NCBI GenBank assembly: GCA_029204225.1
Contig: CM055110.1
Span: 45,222,267 to 45,286,266 of the forward strand
DNA: 64,000 nt
From: Diphasiastrum complanatum
Taxonomy: Eukaryota > Streptophyta > Lycopodiopsida > Lycopodiales > Lycopodiaceae
Direction of reading: 5' to 3'
Shown here: positions 22,286 through 33,587 of the stretch, one piece after another
Layout of the letters: every line of letters begins with the position of its first letter
Numbering within the stretch: the first letter of the stretch is position 1
The notes under the pieces: generated by a model
The model's input: only the letters and a program-made list of their open reading frames with translations
The model's database searches: none
What the model was told of the DNA's origin: nothing
Program-made: the position numbers and the translations under genes

Positions 22286-25200
22286 TCAAGATATCCCATC
22301 TGAGAAAGGAACATCAAGAGAAGCCGAAGCATCCCGAGAAGCAATGGTAGCTGCAAGTGATCGAGCCTGATCAGCCAGGATAGGGGTATGATAAAAAACA
22401 TCAATGGGCTCCCAAGTAGCCTCCTAAATAGGACGACCATTCCTCTGGACCAAAAACTGAACCTGCCGATGGCGACGACTATGCAATAAGCACACCTATA
22501 AAATAGCAGCTGACAGGAATGGAAAAAGCTCTGGATCTGTAGGAAATGAGGAATCTCGAGGAGCATCATCCTCAATAGCAGCCAGTAATAAACTGACATG
22601 AAAGATATCACAAGCCTGAGTAGCAGCATGTAACTCAAGATGATATGTAACTGGACTGAGGTGCTCAAGAATTTGAAAAGGCCCATAATAGCACGGCGCA
22701 AGCTTCTCAGTAGAAGCAAGACCCTGTACAAAACGATGGCGAGCAAAGCGTAACCGGAGAAAAACAGTATCTCCCTCTGCAAACTCAACATGGCGCCGAT
22801 GACGATCAACAATGGTCCTGTACCGCTGCTGAATATGCTGTAAATGAGTAGCAGCTCTAGTAATAATCTCCCGAGCACTCGAAAGATAAGATGAAATAGT
22901 AACAGGTGCATCATCTGGAGGAGTAGGTATACTGGGTAGAACTGGTGGGTATCCATGAGCAAGCAGGAAAGGAGAAACACCTGTGCTGGAACTAATAGAA
23001 CTGTTATAACTATACTCAGCCAAACATAAATGCTGATCCCAATCACGACCAGAAGGAGAAACATAATGTCGTAATTAATTCTCCAATACTCGGTTAATAA
23101 TCTCAGACTGACCATCCGTAGAAGAATGATAAGCAGTGCCCATAAGTATCTTAAAATCCACGATACACATAAGCTCTGTCCAAAAACCTGATGTAAATTT
23201 GGTATCCCGATCAGTAAGTATAGATCGTGGGAGACCATGTAAGCGAAATATTTCAGAAATAAATATACGACCACACTGCTCTGCTGTAATAGTACGTCTG
23301 ACTGGTATGAAATGAGCTTGTTTAGAAAATCTATCAATTACCACCAAACAAGAGTCATGACCACGCTGAGTATGGGGAAGACCTAAAATGAAGTCCATAG
23401 ATATATCAGTCCACTGGCGGGAAGGAATAGGTCAACTTTGAAGGAGACCGCCAGGTTTTTCATGGGAATACTTGTTACGAAGGCGAAAATCACAAGTATG
23501 AATAAGGTGGGAAAGCTCACGCTTCATGGAAGGCCAATAAAAATGTTCTTTCAAATGGAACAAGGACTTCTGAAAACCAAAATGGCCACCAACATGAGAG
23601 GAATGAGCATCAAGAAGGAGCTGTGGACGTATGTCGAGAGTGCTGGGAATACATAACGAACCATAGTGAAACAAACGATGATTAACAATGGAATAAACCT
23701 GGTGAGGGTGAGAGGAAGGACGAGAGGCAGACGACATAACATCACAAAAGTCTGGACAAGTGGCATAAGCCTGAGGAAGATCATCATACCAAGAGTGGGG
23801 AGACGTAACAAGATTGTAAGTAAGAGCAGGTAAACGAGACAAAGCATCAGCAGCAGCGTTACTTTTACCAGGCTTATAATGAATATCAAAATGAAAGGAC
23901 TGTAAAAACTGAAGCCAACGGTAATGACCATCACTAAGATCCTTTTGTGTATACAAATAATGAAGTGATTGGTGATCAGTAAAAACATCAAACGGAACAC
24001 GATACAGATAATGACGCCACTTCTTTAAAGCAAAAATGATAGCAAGCAAATCTTTTTCATGAGTGGAATAGCGCTGCTCATACGAACGAAGACGACGAGA
24101 TTCATATGCAATAACACACTGACGCTGACATAACAAAGCACCTAATCCTGTGGAACTAGCATCAGTCTCAACAGCAAAACGCTGGGAAAAATCTGGAAGA
24201 CATAAAACAGGGGCAGTGGTAAGCTTAACCTTCAAAGTATCAAAAGCCGACTGACATGCGGGAGTCCAAGCAAACGAAGTTTTCTTTTTCAACAGAGCAT
24301 GAGAGTGGCAAAATGAGCAACTGGTTTACAAAGATGGATAGCAAGACCAAGAAACATACGAACATCATGAACATCAGCAGGCACAGGCCATGAAAGAATA
24401 GAACGGACCTTACGAGGGTCGAGACGAACAGTACCATTAGTAACAAAGAAGCCCAAAAACTCGATTTGTACAACAACAAAAGAACATTTAGAACGTTTAG
24501 CATACAGATGATGAGTAACTAACAAAACAAAAACAGAACGAACATGTTGAACATGAAGAGAGAGAGTGGTGTTATAAATGAGGATATCGTCAAAATGAAC
24601 AATGACACACTTTCCAAGCAGAGGACGAAAGATGTTATTCATGACATTCTGAAAAGTGGGCGGGCCATTGGTAACACCAAAAGGAAGAACACGAAACTCA
24701 TACAGACCAAAGTGGGTACGGAAAGCTATCTTGTGCTCATCAGGAGGATGCATACGAATCTGGTGATAACCGGAACGGAGGTCAAGTTTAGAAAAGATCT
24801 TGGCTTGGCCTAACTGGTCAAACATGCCATCCATATGAGGGATAGGGTACTGATTACGGATATTAAGTTTATTTAAAGCACGATAATCAATACATAGACG
24901 TTTAGTACCATCCTTCTTATCAACAAGTAAAACATGAGCACCAAAAGGATTGTGGCTAGGAACAATAAGGCCTTGACATAATAAATCAGACACCTGACGC
25001 TGGACTTCCTCGAGCTCAACAATAGACATACGAAAAGGAGGACGAGAAGGAGGTGATGCAGAGGAAACAAGGTCTATATGGTGGTTGACATCTCGTAAAG
25101 GTGGTAACTGAGTCGGCTCTCCAAAAACATGCTCGAATTCACGCAACAATTTAGAAAATACCTGTGGCAAAGGTGGTGCATCCGCGATAGGCTGAACTGA

Positions 25201-25700
25201 AAGAATAGCCGCACAGTGGGCCTTCGGGAGGCTCCGTATGAACTGCTTCCCGGAAAAAAGCTAATAGTCCTGCCGAGAATCAATACCGGAAAATATATGT
25301 TGAGTACCGTCATGAGATAATGTCAATGTCTGCTGCTGGAGGTCTACTGTAACTGCACCAAGGGATGCAAATCAATCAGCATCGAGGATAAGATCGTACC
25401 ATGTAAGTGGAATAATATGAAAATCTGCCTAACCAAGGAAGTCTCCAATCCGATATGAAAGCTGCTGATACATCTGCATGCTAGGAAAAGAGCGTGCGCT
25501 GGCAACCTCAACATGCAGGGGATGAGGCGTAGTGACTGGCAGAGCACGAATGCGTGTAGTAATATGACTGTTGAGAAATGAGTGAGTGCTACCCATGTCA
25601 ACAAGGGCAATAAACTCACGACCAGTGATACGTATGCGAAGACGGATATGGCATGGACCCGGCTTACCGGCCCAAGTAGCATAAGCAAGCTAAGCATGGC
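22286..25700 (-). pseudogene. Ty3/gypsy chromovirus pol: PR-RT-RNase H-INT-chromodomain
   Basis: Domains run in the chromovirus order. Protease has ALVDMGSTHSFL near 25610 (usual D-T/S-G replaced by D-M-G). RT (25170-24300) has LDLRSGYHQIRM and VHFDDIL, His replacing the usual Tyr of YxDD. RNase H (24290-23900) has ETDAS, E and FTDHQSL. The integrase zinc region ends CDFR, so the last Cys of CxxC is lost. The integrase core (23398-23075) has MDFI, TDRDTKF and SEIINRVLEN, so D, D, E are retained. The C-terminal chromodomain-like segment (about 22500-22286) has VQRNGRP and EATWEP around a TAG. Several frameshifts (near 24290, 23430, 23050) and stops make it inactive. Chromodomains of this class direct integration to marked chromatin. 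Confidence 0.92.
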
Positions 25701-26640
25701 ATACAGGTAGATCAGGGGGATCAGAAACAGGCTTAGTGCGTGTGGCAAACTGATCAACAGGTGGGTCATCATCAAGAATATGAAGGCATATGGCAGAATT
25801 AGGACTATCATCAGGTGTGTCAGCATCATGGTAATAGACGACAGTAGCAGTGGCAGGCTGTCGACAATCATGGGCGATATGATTAGGACTCTTATAGTTG
25901 AAATATAAGCACTTCTCACGGATCTCAGACATCTCAGGCTGTGAGTAGCGACGAACAAAAACAGGACGAGGAGAAAAAGGAGGACGTGGTGCAGAAGGAA
26001 GAGTGGACGAAGGTGAACTGACAGATGTGGGACTAGCAGAGGATGGAGAGGAAAAAATAGGATGTGTGAAAGGATGCGAAGGACGAGAAACAGAGGAAGA
26101 GATGGGAGAGTACTTGTGCTGTAGTGCGGTAGCAAGGGAGATGGCATGAGAAAGAGTGAGTGAAAAAAAAGAAGAAACATCATACCTGAGTACACCTCGT
26201 AGTCCAGCAACGTAGCGAGAGATGAGCTCCAATGTAGAAATATTTGGAATAGATAGGAAAGCTCTGTAAACCGTGTCGTATAAGCAGCCAAATCACCTGT
26301 GTGAGATAAACTGCGAAAGATGTCGCGTTGTCGAATAAGCCACTGAGGATCAATCATCGCTAGACGGAGTGCTGTCATAAACTCTGTCCAACTAGCAAGG
26401 CCAGGGTGTAAAGCCGTCTGGCGAAACATGCACCACCAAGTAGCAGCACGACCCTCCAAATGTAAAGCAGCCATATGTATCCGCTGAATGTCAGTCTTAA
26501 GAAACATAAGGAAGTAGGTCTCAAGCTTAGAATACCAATTCTCGAGTTCATTCCCATTGGATGACCCAGAATACACAGTAAGCTGAACCTTATCCTTAAA
26601 GTCTCATGGCAAAGGACCAGAAGATGAAGGAGTCTAGGGT
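25700..26640 (-). pseudogene. Chromovirus gag, frameshifted
   Basis: The capsid-like part reads KVQLTVYSGSSNG, ENWYSKLETYF and GRAATWW, standard for plant Ty3 gag. A frameshift near 26235 moves the frame to ISRYVAGLR and a Ser/Pro-rich linker, and then to a zinc knuckle CLYFNYKSPNHIAHDC, in which the second Cys of the CCHC set is missing. The 5' end of gag is not contiguous: the DUF7869-like sequence begins within about 100 bp, and no 5' LTR lies next to it. Confidence 0.85.
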
Positions 26641-26649
26641 GGTGGAAAT

Positions 26650-28178
26650 GTACGTTCACTGCCCACCAAAATTGGTTTAAATTCAAATTCAAATTGGTTC
26701 CCTCCAATTTTGAAAGAGTTCTTACTCTTTTTTAAATATGAATAGTTAGGGAGGTAGAAATGGACTCTGTGGCCAGTGAAATTCTTCAGTTGTTGATGTG
26801 TGTTCAAGATTGAGCAAACTGATTTTTTGTTCCTCAAAAAGTTCAAACCACCAATGTTGATCAAACCCATCAAAAAATTGATAGGCTGCTTGAATACTTG
26901 ATTCCAAAAAATTTAACGAGGCAAATGGGTCAACCTCACGATGCTCTCTTTGTGCTTTTTGTTCTTCTAGCATGGACTTCAAGGGAGACAACATATTAAG
27001 CTTGATTTTACCAGAAGGCATATTGAGCAAAAACCGTATTCCTTCAATAGGTAACCATGAAACTGAACTTGAACATTGTTTGCCCCATAACAATGTGATG
27101 CTAGTTTCATTGCATTTGATTTTGAACTGATGTTGAAAGCTAATATCATTAATAGTAGCAACACAACAATTTGTTTCATTGGACACCTTAATGTATTCAT
27201 GAAAATCAAATGTGTGCCTAATTAACGACACATTTGGCTTTGGCATGTATGATTCTTCAACAATGCTCTGAAGCACTAGTAAAAAAAAAGCCTTCTTGCG
27301 TCTTAGTCTTTTGGAAAGACAATCAAACATCTGATCAATTTGATCATGGGTGTGACCCACCAACAAAAATCCTTTTTTTATTTCTTTGAAAACTTTTATT
27401 TTTCTACCAACAATTTGATTTTTATTTTCCCTAGCAGTGTTGTCAAGTTGCAAATACAATATTCTAGAAGAATATCACCAAATTTGCAAATTATTTTTTG
27501 TACAATGGTTATGGTCAAATTTAGATCATTTCGAACATTGGAATAATTGAAAAATACTTTAGACTCCAATGTGCCATTAAACACAAGTGCTCCAATGAGA
27601 TGGAACTTGAATAAAATCTGCCTCATTCAAATTTTTTGGCACTCTAACAAAATGAGATAACATCGTTTTCTTCTTATCCATGTCGTCGATTACAAGGCCC
27701 AGATACCTTTGTGGACATTCCAAGCATTTTTTTCGGTGTTTCGCCAATTTTTGTCTTTCGATTGTTTGTTGATTTCTGTGCACCTAAAGCGCTTTTACAG
27801 CATCCACTACAAAATGTAATAAGTAAAATATTTCAATAAACTTAAGATAATATCATAACATTAATATTTTAAAAATTTAAAAGTCAGCAAAAAAATAAAG
27901 TTTTTACAGTATTGAAAGTTAATAATATTTTACCTTTCTCATCATTGGTCTTTGCTAGTTGTTTGGCAGATTTTAACAACTCGCATGTCGAACAAATTGT
28001 CATCCATGATTTTTTCGGAATCTTTACTAAACCAAAATCTCTCTTCCAAATCCTAAGAAAATATGAGTAAGGTAAATAGACAACATTTGTTGTCTTAGCG
28101 AACTCTCTGTACATAAAAAATATCTCCAATTTTGTAAAATGATCTGGCAAGTGAAAATATAATGAATTTGGTAATTTC
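26650..28178 (-). pseudogene. DUF7869-like gene, C-terminal part
   Basis: On the minus strand, from 28178: LPDHFTKLEIFF, RIWKRDFGLVKIPKKSW and CSTCELLK, then (27783-27580) KCLECPQRYLG, DDMDKKKT and HFVRVPKN, then NLTITIVQ. After a frameshift near 27460 it continues LYLQLDNTARENKN and LLVGHTHDQIDQMF, and runs to 26746. The QLDN.xRENKN and VGHTHxxIDQxF motifs are, in my memory, diagnostic of DUF7869, a family abundant in repetitive genes of seedless plants and many animals and likely of transposon origin. At least two frameshifts and a probable intron gap near 27790-27900 break it. Its 5' part continues at 33588 after the inserted LTR element. Confidence 0.75.
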
Positions 28179-28968
28179 TGTTAAAATTGGCAAAAGCTAA
28201 CTTGATCAAATCTTGTAAATACCATTATGACTAGTACATATCATCATTAGACATGTGTGGAGCCTGTTCCCACGTTTGAAATAAACACATTTATCATTTA
28301 GATGAGTCATATAGGTTGTACATACCATTTCATTTGAGATCTAGTGGCTAAAATGGCCAAAATCTAGTTTTCTAGCTATATGCCACTTGGCATCATGTTA
28401 TTGGTAGGAAACGCTATTTCAAATGGATAGGACTGATCTCACACGTGCCAAGGACTGCTCATATGTGTTAAAACATCAGTAGTAGGTGAGATCCAACTTG
28501 CAGTAGATATTTGTGCAAGTCCCTATAAATTAGGAAAATTGCCTAAGATCAAGGGAGGTGGCTATAAGGTAGGAAACTTGGTCCATGTGCCATATTGATG
28601 ATTATTGGTGGATCCTTTGATGAGTAGGCACTCTCACACGTGCCAAATCAGCTGAGTAAGCATTAGCTCTTGTGTATATATGGTGGCTCATTTGGCCATA
28701 ATTGACAAGAAAGCTAAATCTTGGTTTTGGTGCATTTCTTGAGTAATCTCTCCATTTGTCTTGTGATTTTATGCTTCTAATGGTTTCTAATCTTAGTGTA
28801 CTTCATTATTTGCTGGTAGTCCGTACTCTGACAGGTCTTCACACGTGTGAAACCAGCAAGTACAAGTTTTGATCATATTTGATTGTTCTTGTTAGATTTG
28901 TTGATGTAGATTTGGTCTAGTGCTATCTATTTGGATACATTCTTGGTCCTTTTTGCTGTACTTTCACA
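28179..28968 (+). repeat. 5' LTR of the 5.4-kb element
   Basis: It runs from TGTTAAAATTGG to CTGTACTTTCACA, 790 bp, very similar to the 3' LTR except for a 54-bp absence near its end and scattered substitutions. It contains CACACGTGTG-type palindromes and TGTGTATATATGGTGG, a likely promoter, near 28671. Confidence 0.95.
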
Positions 28969-28980
28969 TGGTATCAGAGC
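28969..28980 (+). promoter_or_regulatory. Primer binding site (initiator Met tRNA)
   Basis: TGGTATCAGAGC follows the LTR's terminal CA directly. It is the standard plant initiator-Met-tRNA complement. Confidence 0.93.
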
Positions 28981-29889
28981 CAAGTACAAGTGCATTTAAG
29001 GCATTGATCTAAACTATACCCAAATTGGCAGGTTTTTGGAAACAAGCTAATATTGAGGTAGCGAGGCTGAATGGATAGCTAGAACCATCATATTTGTACC
29101 AAATCTTGTTGTGGGCTGCAGGTGTACTTTACACATGTGTGGGGCCGTACAAGACCTCTTTTGGACAGTAAAATTCAGTTTGGTGCATTTTGAGCTTCAT
29201 ACACCCAATTTTGAGTTGATTTAGTGCATTTTTCAAGCTTTCACTTGCATTGTTTCTATTTTATTGATTTGTTCTTGGTTTAGATCAATCATATAGATGG
29301 ATTAAAGCTTGTTTACAGTACATTGAAGTTGATTCTCTGATTAGTGTACATTGAAGTTGAGAGAGAAAGAGTGCTTAAACCAAAGATTAAGGAGTGATTT
29401 CCAAGGGGAGAGATTAAAATCCATTATACCTTCATTCTAGATTTGTTCAAGAGTGAAAGGGCTGAGTCGAGAAGCATCTAAATGCTAGAAGACACTCTTG
29501 GATCAGTCCTCCAAGTGAAATCTTAGTGAATTTCTAAAGCACAAACACTCATAAAGGCAAAATCTACCAATACAAGGTGATAAGAATTGTTGGCAAGTAC
29601 TAGGAGAAAAATTTGAGATCCAAGTCACATTGTTCAACCCTACTCAAGTGTGTGAGTATTTTTTTGACTTTAATTAAAGTCATAAATGTGAGTGAGGCAT
29701 ATGTGTTGTGGTTGATCCAAAATTTTCAAGAGATCCTTCCTTTGTAGAGGGCAAGAACTAGTAACTCAATTCTTGACTTTGGTGGAAAAATTGTCTTATG
29801 CATTGTGATCAAATCTTGCTAAGTGGAATTAGCTCTTTGTAAGCACATATCTTAGTGAGAGAGAAGCATCACATTTCTGAAAATTTGAA

Positions 29890-30600
29890 TTTCATTCCAA
29901 CTCTAAAGAGGTAGAGTCATTGGTACTTGGTGGAGTCCAATAGGGGTGAATGAATTCAATGTTTTGAGCAAAACTTTGACATTATATGTAGGAAACTCAA
30001 TTCAACTTTCTTTGTGAGAGTGTGAGGGTCAAGTTGTGATCCCATTGGGAGTCTAGAACAGGGAGGAGTCCATATTTGAGTGTTCATACATGATTGGGAT
30101 CTTTGTGAATCTCTAGATGTCTAATTTTTAAGCTTGGTGAAAAATTATTGACATAGATTGTTATCAAACCATTTCATGTCCATTCCAAATCTCAAGAGTG
30201 AGATTCTTTGGGTCAAGAGGGATTCCAAAATGGGTGATTGGATATGATCTTTGTGTGTTTGAATCAAGTATACATGTCAAGTTTTTGTGATCTAGTGTAG
30301 ATCCTTTTTTTGTGAAAATTAGTGGTTTAATTTGTTGTCAAATCAAATTAAATTCAATCTAAATCTCAAGAGTGAGATTATTTGGGTCAAGGGTGAGTCC
30401 AAAATAAGTGACTAATTTTTTTTTATTCAAGTATTTGAAACAAAACCCTTACTTTGTTCAAGAATCTCAAAAGTTGAGTGAACTAGTCAAGAGAAAAGGA
30501 AAATCTAGGTATCAAATCTTTTCAAATCCATTCCAGCTCTCAAGAGGAAGAGTCATTGGTATTTGTTGAGTCCAATAGGGGTGTTTGGATCTGATTTTTG
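29890..30600 (+). repeat. Diverged repeats in the element's leader
   Basis: A unit with CTC(A)AGAG...AGAGTCATTGG or GAGATT.TTTGGGTCAAG followed by GAGTCCAATAGGGGTG occurs near 29900, 30190, 30360 and 30535, spaced about 170-290 bp. The region shows no coding sign. Confidence 0.65.
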
Positions 30601-30859
30601 TGATTTGATAGAGTGCTTTTGTCTTAGTGATCAAAGCAAAGATTAGTTTCTTGACTAGGTTGAAAGAGATATGATTCAAAATTTGTGGTCTAGATCTTGT
30701 GTAGATCCTTCTAGATTGTTGAATGTGTTCAAATCTAGTTTCTTGAGAGTCACAAATTACATTTTGAAAAGTCATATCACTAGGTTTTACTTCCTCATCA
30801 TGGCATCAATAGGTGGCAACTTATTGGAGGCAAAAGAGATCATTTTGTCTCAAGATGCT

Positions 30860-31050
30860 ACAAAATGAAGACCAATCCATCCAAGGAGAACCAAAGCAAG
30901 GGGGCCGAGGTTAAGGATGGAGCTTCAATTTCAAAGTTCAAAGGAAAGAAGGACAAATCCAAGGAAAGGTGTTTCCTTTGTGGAAATATGCATGAGGCTT
31001 GAAGTCTCACAAGGACTTACAAGATTTGTCTTCAAAAGTCCATCATCACA
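30860..31050 (+). pseudogene. Gag zinc-knuckle remnant
   Basis: A Lys/Ser-rich stretch leads to KERCFLCGNMHEA and then a stop. The CxxC followed by His resembles the start of the CCHC knuckle of plant retroelement gag. The rest is lost. It is the only recognisable gag-pol trace in the element. Confidence 0.4.
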
Positions 31051-31077
31051 CATTTCAAACCTTTAGAAGTTTTTCAT

Positions 31078-31761
31078 TTGGAAGTGCATTGTTTGGTTCA
31101 AGATGCAAAGATAAATGTCACTTTCATTAATGTCACTTGGATTCATTTCATGTCCTTGGAAAGCATTTTGCTTAGAACTTTAGAAAAGTTCAAATTTATT
31201 GTTATGACCCAAGAGAAACAAAGAAAGATTAAGGAGGAGCAATCACAAAATGAAAATAGTTCCATTTATGCTCTCATGACATCTAATGAAGAACTATTTT
31301 TCTTTGAAGAGATTTTTGTATCTCAAAGGTGGATTAAGGCAATACTAGTTGAGTGTGATGCCTTAATAGATAGCAAAGCATGTTTTCCTTGTAAACTTAC
31401 ATTGAATATGAAGCCAAGGAAATGGAAATGTCTTCATAATGTATTTTTTGTTGGTTTCAATAAGGTCATGAATGATGTGTTCATTCATAATGTTGAAAAT
31501 TGTAAATCTTCAATTTTAAAGGCAAGTTGTAAACTTCTTATGAGAATAAGTGAAGCATCCAAAGTGGACACTTATATCCATAAGCAAGTAGTTAGCCTTA
31601 TTGAGATCGAAATACTTCTTGATTTCAATATTAGAAAAATCATGCCAAGCTGTGGTGATTTTTGGACTTATGGTTCTAGCATAAGTAATGTTGATAATCA
31701 TATGAAGTGCACATTATATGATCATGTTTTTTGTGATCATTTTGAGACATGGAGGTCTTAG
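31078..31761 (+). CDS. Unknown 227-codon open frame in the LTR element
   Basis: This is the longest open frame of the element, with no ATG at its 5' limit (TTG). It is hydrophobic in places, with several Cys, and shows no motif I know. Its middle (about 31260-31745) is repeated in diverged form at 31940-32400, which shows internal duplication. Whether it is translated is unknown. Confidence 0.3.
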   Translation: MEVHCLVQDAKINVTFINVTWIHFMSLESILLRTLEKFKFIVMTQEKQRKIKEEQSQNENSSIYALMTSNEELFFFEEIFVSQRWIKAILVECDALIDSKACFPCKLTLNMKPRKWKCLHNVFFVGFNKVMNDVFIHNVENCKSSILKASCKLLMRISEASKVDTYIHKQVVSLIEIEILLDFNIRKIMPSCGDFWTYGSSISNVDNHMKCTLYDHVFCDHFETWRS

Positions 31762-32400
31762 ATTTCCATCAAGGAGGAGCACCAAGGAGTTGATCTTGAT
31801 GAGTCATCTCGAGGTTCAAGTGTGCCAAGGATTGAGGAGGAGAGTCCTTCTCAAGTTATGATTACAAGAAAGAGACATGGTTGAGCTCATATGGCTCACA
31901 TTTCAAGAGAAAGAGGAGCACATTTCAAGTGGTATACATCTCATGCTTGCTTCTCTTATGTCATTTGGTGAATCAATTTGCTTTAGTGAGACTTTTGCAT
32001 CCCAAAGTTGGAGTAAAGCAATACTAGTTGAGTATGGTGTCTCTCTTGAGAACATAGTTGATGTTCTTAATGATATGAAATTGATTTTAAATCAATTAGA
32101 AAGCAAATGGTTATTTCATCAAATGTATGCTCTTGAGTCTTGCAAGCAAGAGTGATTTGTCCACTCATAGTGTGAAAAATTGTCTTTTTTCATGTATTGA
32201 CGCAAATTGTAAACTCTTTATGAGAGTAAGTGAATCATCCTCTAAGGAAACTTATCTCCATAATGAAGTATTTAGCCTCATTAGATATGAGATTAGCATG
32301 GTAATCAAGCATGGAGATATGATGCAAACTCTTTGTTATTATAGCATGCATAGTCTTCCAATGTTGATGAGCCTAATTCTCGAGATCTTGGTAACATGAT
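31260..32400 (+). repeat. Internal tandem duplication of about 680 bp
   Basis: Copy A (31260-31745) and copy B (31940-32400) share CTCAAAGGTGGATTAAGGCA / CCCAAAGTTGGAGTAAAGCA, then AATACTAGTTGAGT, and later ATGAGA.TAAGTGAA.CATCC, in the same order. A third fragment lies at 2390-2575. Confidence 0.75.
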
Positions 32401-32738
32401 GTTGGATCGTTGTGATACTTATGAGTCAATAAGGACTCTTTATTTTATCATGGAGTTGCAGCTATTTTCGAGGAGGAGCTTTTGGATCAACCATATGTTT
32501 CGAGGATGGAACAAATCAATGAAAGGGGTGCTAGGATGGTGCAAAGCTCTCAAGTTCATCAAAAAAGTCAACATCAAAGAGGCACTATCATGGATATGGT
32601 GATTTCGAATCGACATCAAGCTCATTGGCTGATCTTCACACCTTTGAACCAGCAAGGATCCATATTTGAAGACCAATTCAGCCCATGGCGTCAAGCTTAA
32701 CATCATCATGCTTTTATCAAGTTAGTTTTGAGGAGGAT

Positions 32739-33582
32739 TGTTAAAATTGGCAAAAGCTAAGTTAATCAAATCTTGTAAATACCATTATGACTAGTACATA
32801 TCATCATTAGACATGTGTGGAGCCTGTTCTCACGTGTGAAATAAATACATTTATCATTTAGATGAGTCATATAGGTTGTACATACCATTTCATTTGAGAT
32901 CTAGTGGCTAAAATGGCCAAAATCTAGTTTTCTAACTATATGCCACTTGGCATCATGTTATTGGTAGGAAATGCTATTTCACATGGATAGGACTGATCTC
33001 ACACGTGCCAAGGACTGCTCATATGTGTTAAAACATCAGTAGTAGGTGAGATCCAACTTGTAGTAGATATTTGTGCAAGTCCCTATAAATTAGGAAAATT
33101 GCCTAAAATCAAGGGAGGTGCCTATAAGTTAGGAAACTTGGTCCATGTGCCATATTGATGATTATTGGTGGATCCTTTGATGAGTAGGCACTCTCACATG
33201 TGCCAAATCAACTGAGTAAGCATCAACTCTTGTGTATATATGGTGGCTCATTTGACCATAATTGACAAGAAAGCTAAATCTTGGTTTTGGTGCATTTCTT
33301 GAGTAATCTCTCCATTTGTCTTGTGATTTTATGCTTCTAATGGTTTCTAATCTTAGTGTACTTCATTATTTGCTGGTAGTCCGTACTCTGACAGGTCTTC
33401 ACACGTGTGAAACCAGCAAGTACAAGTTTTGATCATAATTTATTGTTCTTGTTAGATTTGTTGATGTAGATTTGGTCTAGTGCTATCTAATCTTGTGTAG
33501 ATTGGTAGATCAATCTAACACCCAATCACACTTGTGGATTTGATTTGGATCCATTTTTGGTCCTTTTTGCTGTACTTTCACA
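32739..33582 (+). repeat. 3' LTR of the 5.4-kb element
   Basis: At 844 bp it is the mate of the 5' LTR and carries 54 bp extra near 33490-33543. It ends CTTTCACA before the ATTTC duplication. Confidence 0.95.
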
Positions 33583-33587
33583 ATTTC

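Larger units (their letters stand above)
28179..33582 (+). mobile_element. Complete non-autonomous LTR retrotransposon (LARD-like), 5404 bp
   Basis: Two LTRs (28179-28968, 32739-33582), a PBS, a purine tract before the 3' LTR (GAGGAGGAT) and a perfect 5-bp target duplication ATTTC (28174-28178 and 33583-33587) define the element exactly. Removing it restores the reading frame of the disrupted DUF7869-like gene (VHGEKLPNSLYF across the joint). No RT, RNase H or integrase is present between the LTRs. The internal 3.8 kb holds a repetitive leader, a zinc-knuckle-like remnant and a duplicated unknown region. It must rely on enzymes supplied in trans. Confidence 0.95.

Noticed and set aside
22090-23337. 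415-codon minus-strand membrane protein
   Set aside because: It is a Leu-rich shadow frame over the chromovirus integrase, which is read in another frame of the same strand.
25344-26200. Hydrophobic continuation of the gag frame
   Set aside because: After about 26235 the real gag continues in another frame. The Leu/Val-rich remainder is an off-frame reading of Ser/Pro codons.
28969-28980. tRNA gene
   Set aside because: TGGTATCAGAGC is only the primer-binding complement of a tRNA end. No cloverleaf is present at any of the three sites, and I found no tRNA or rRNA gene in the window.
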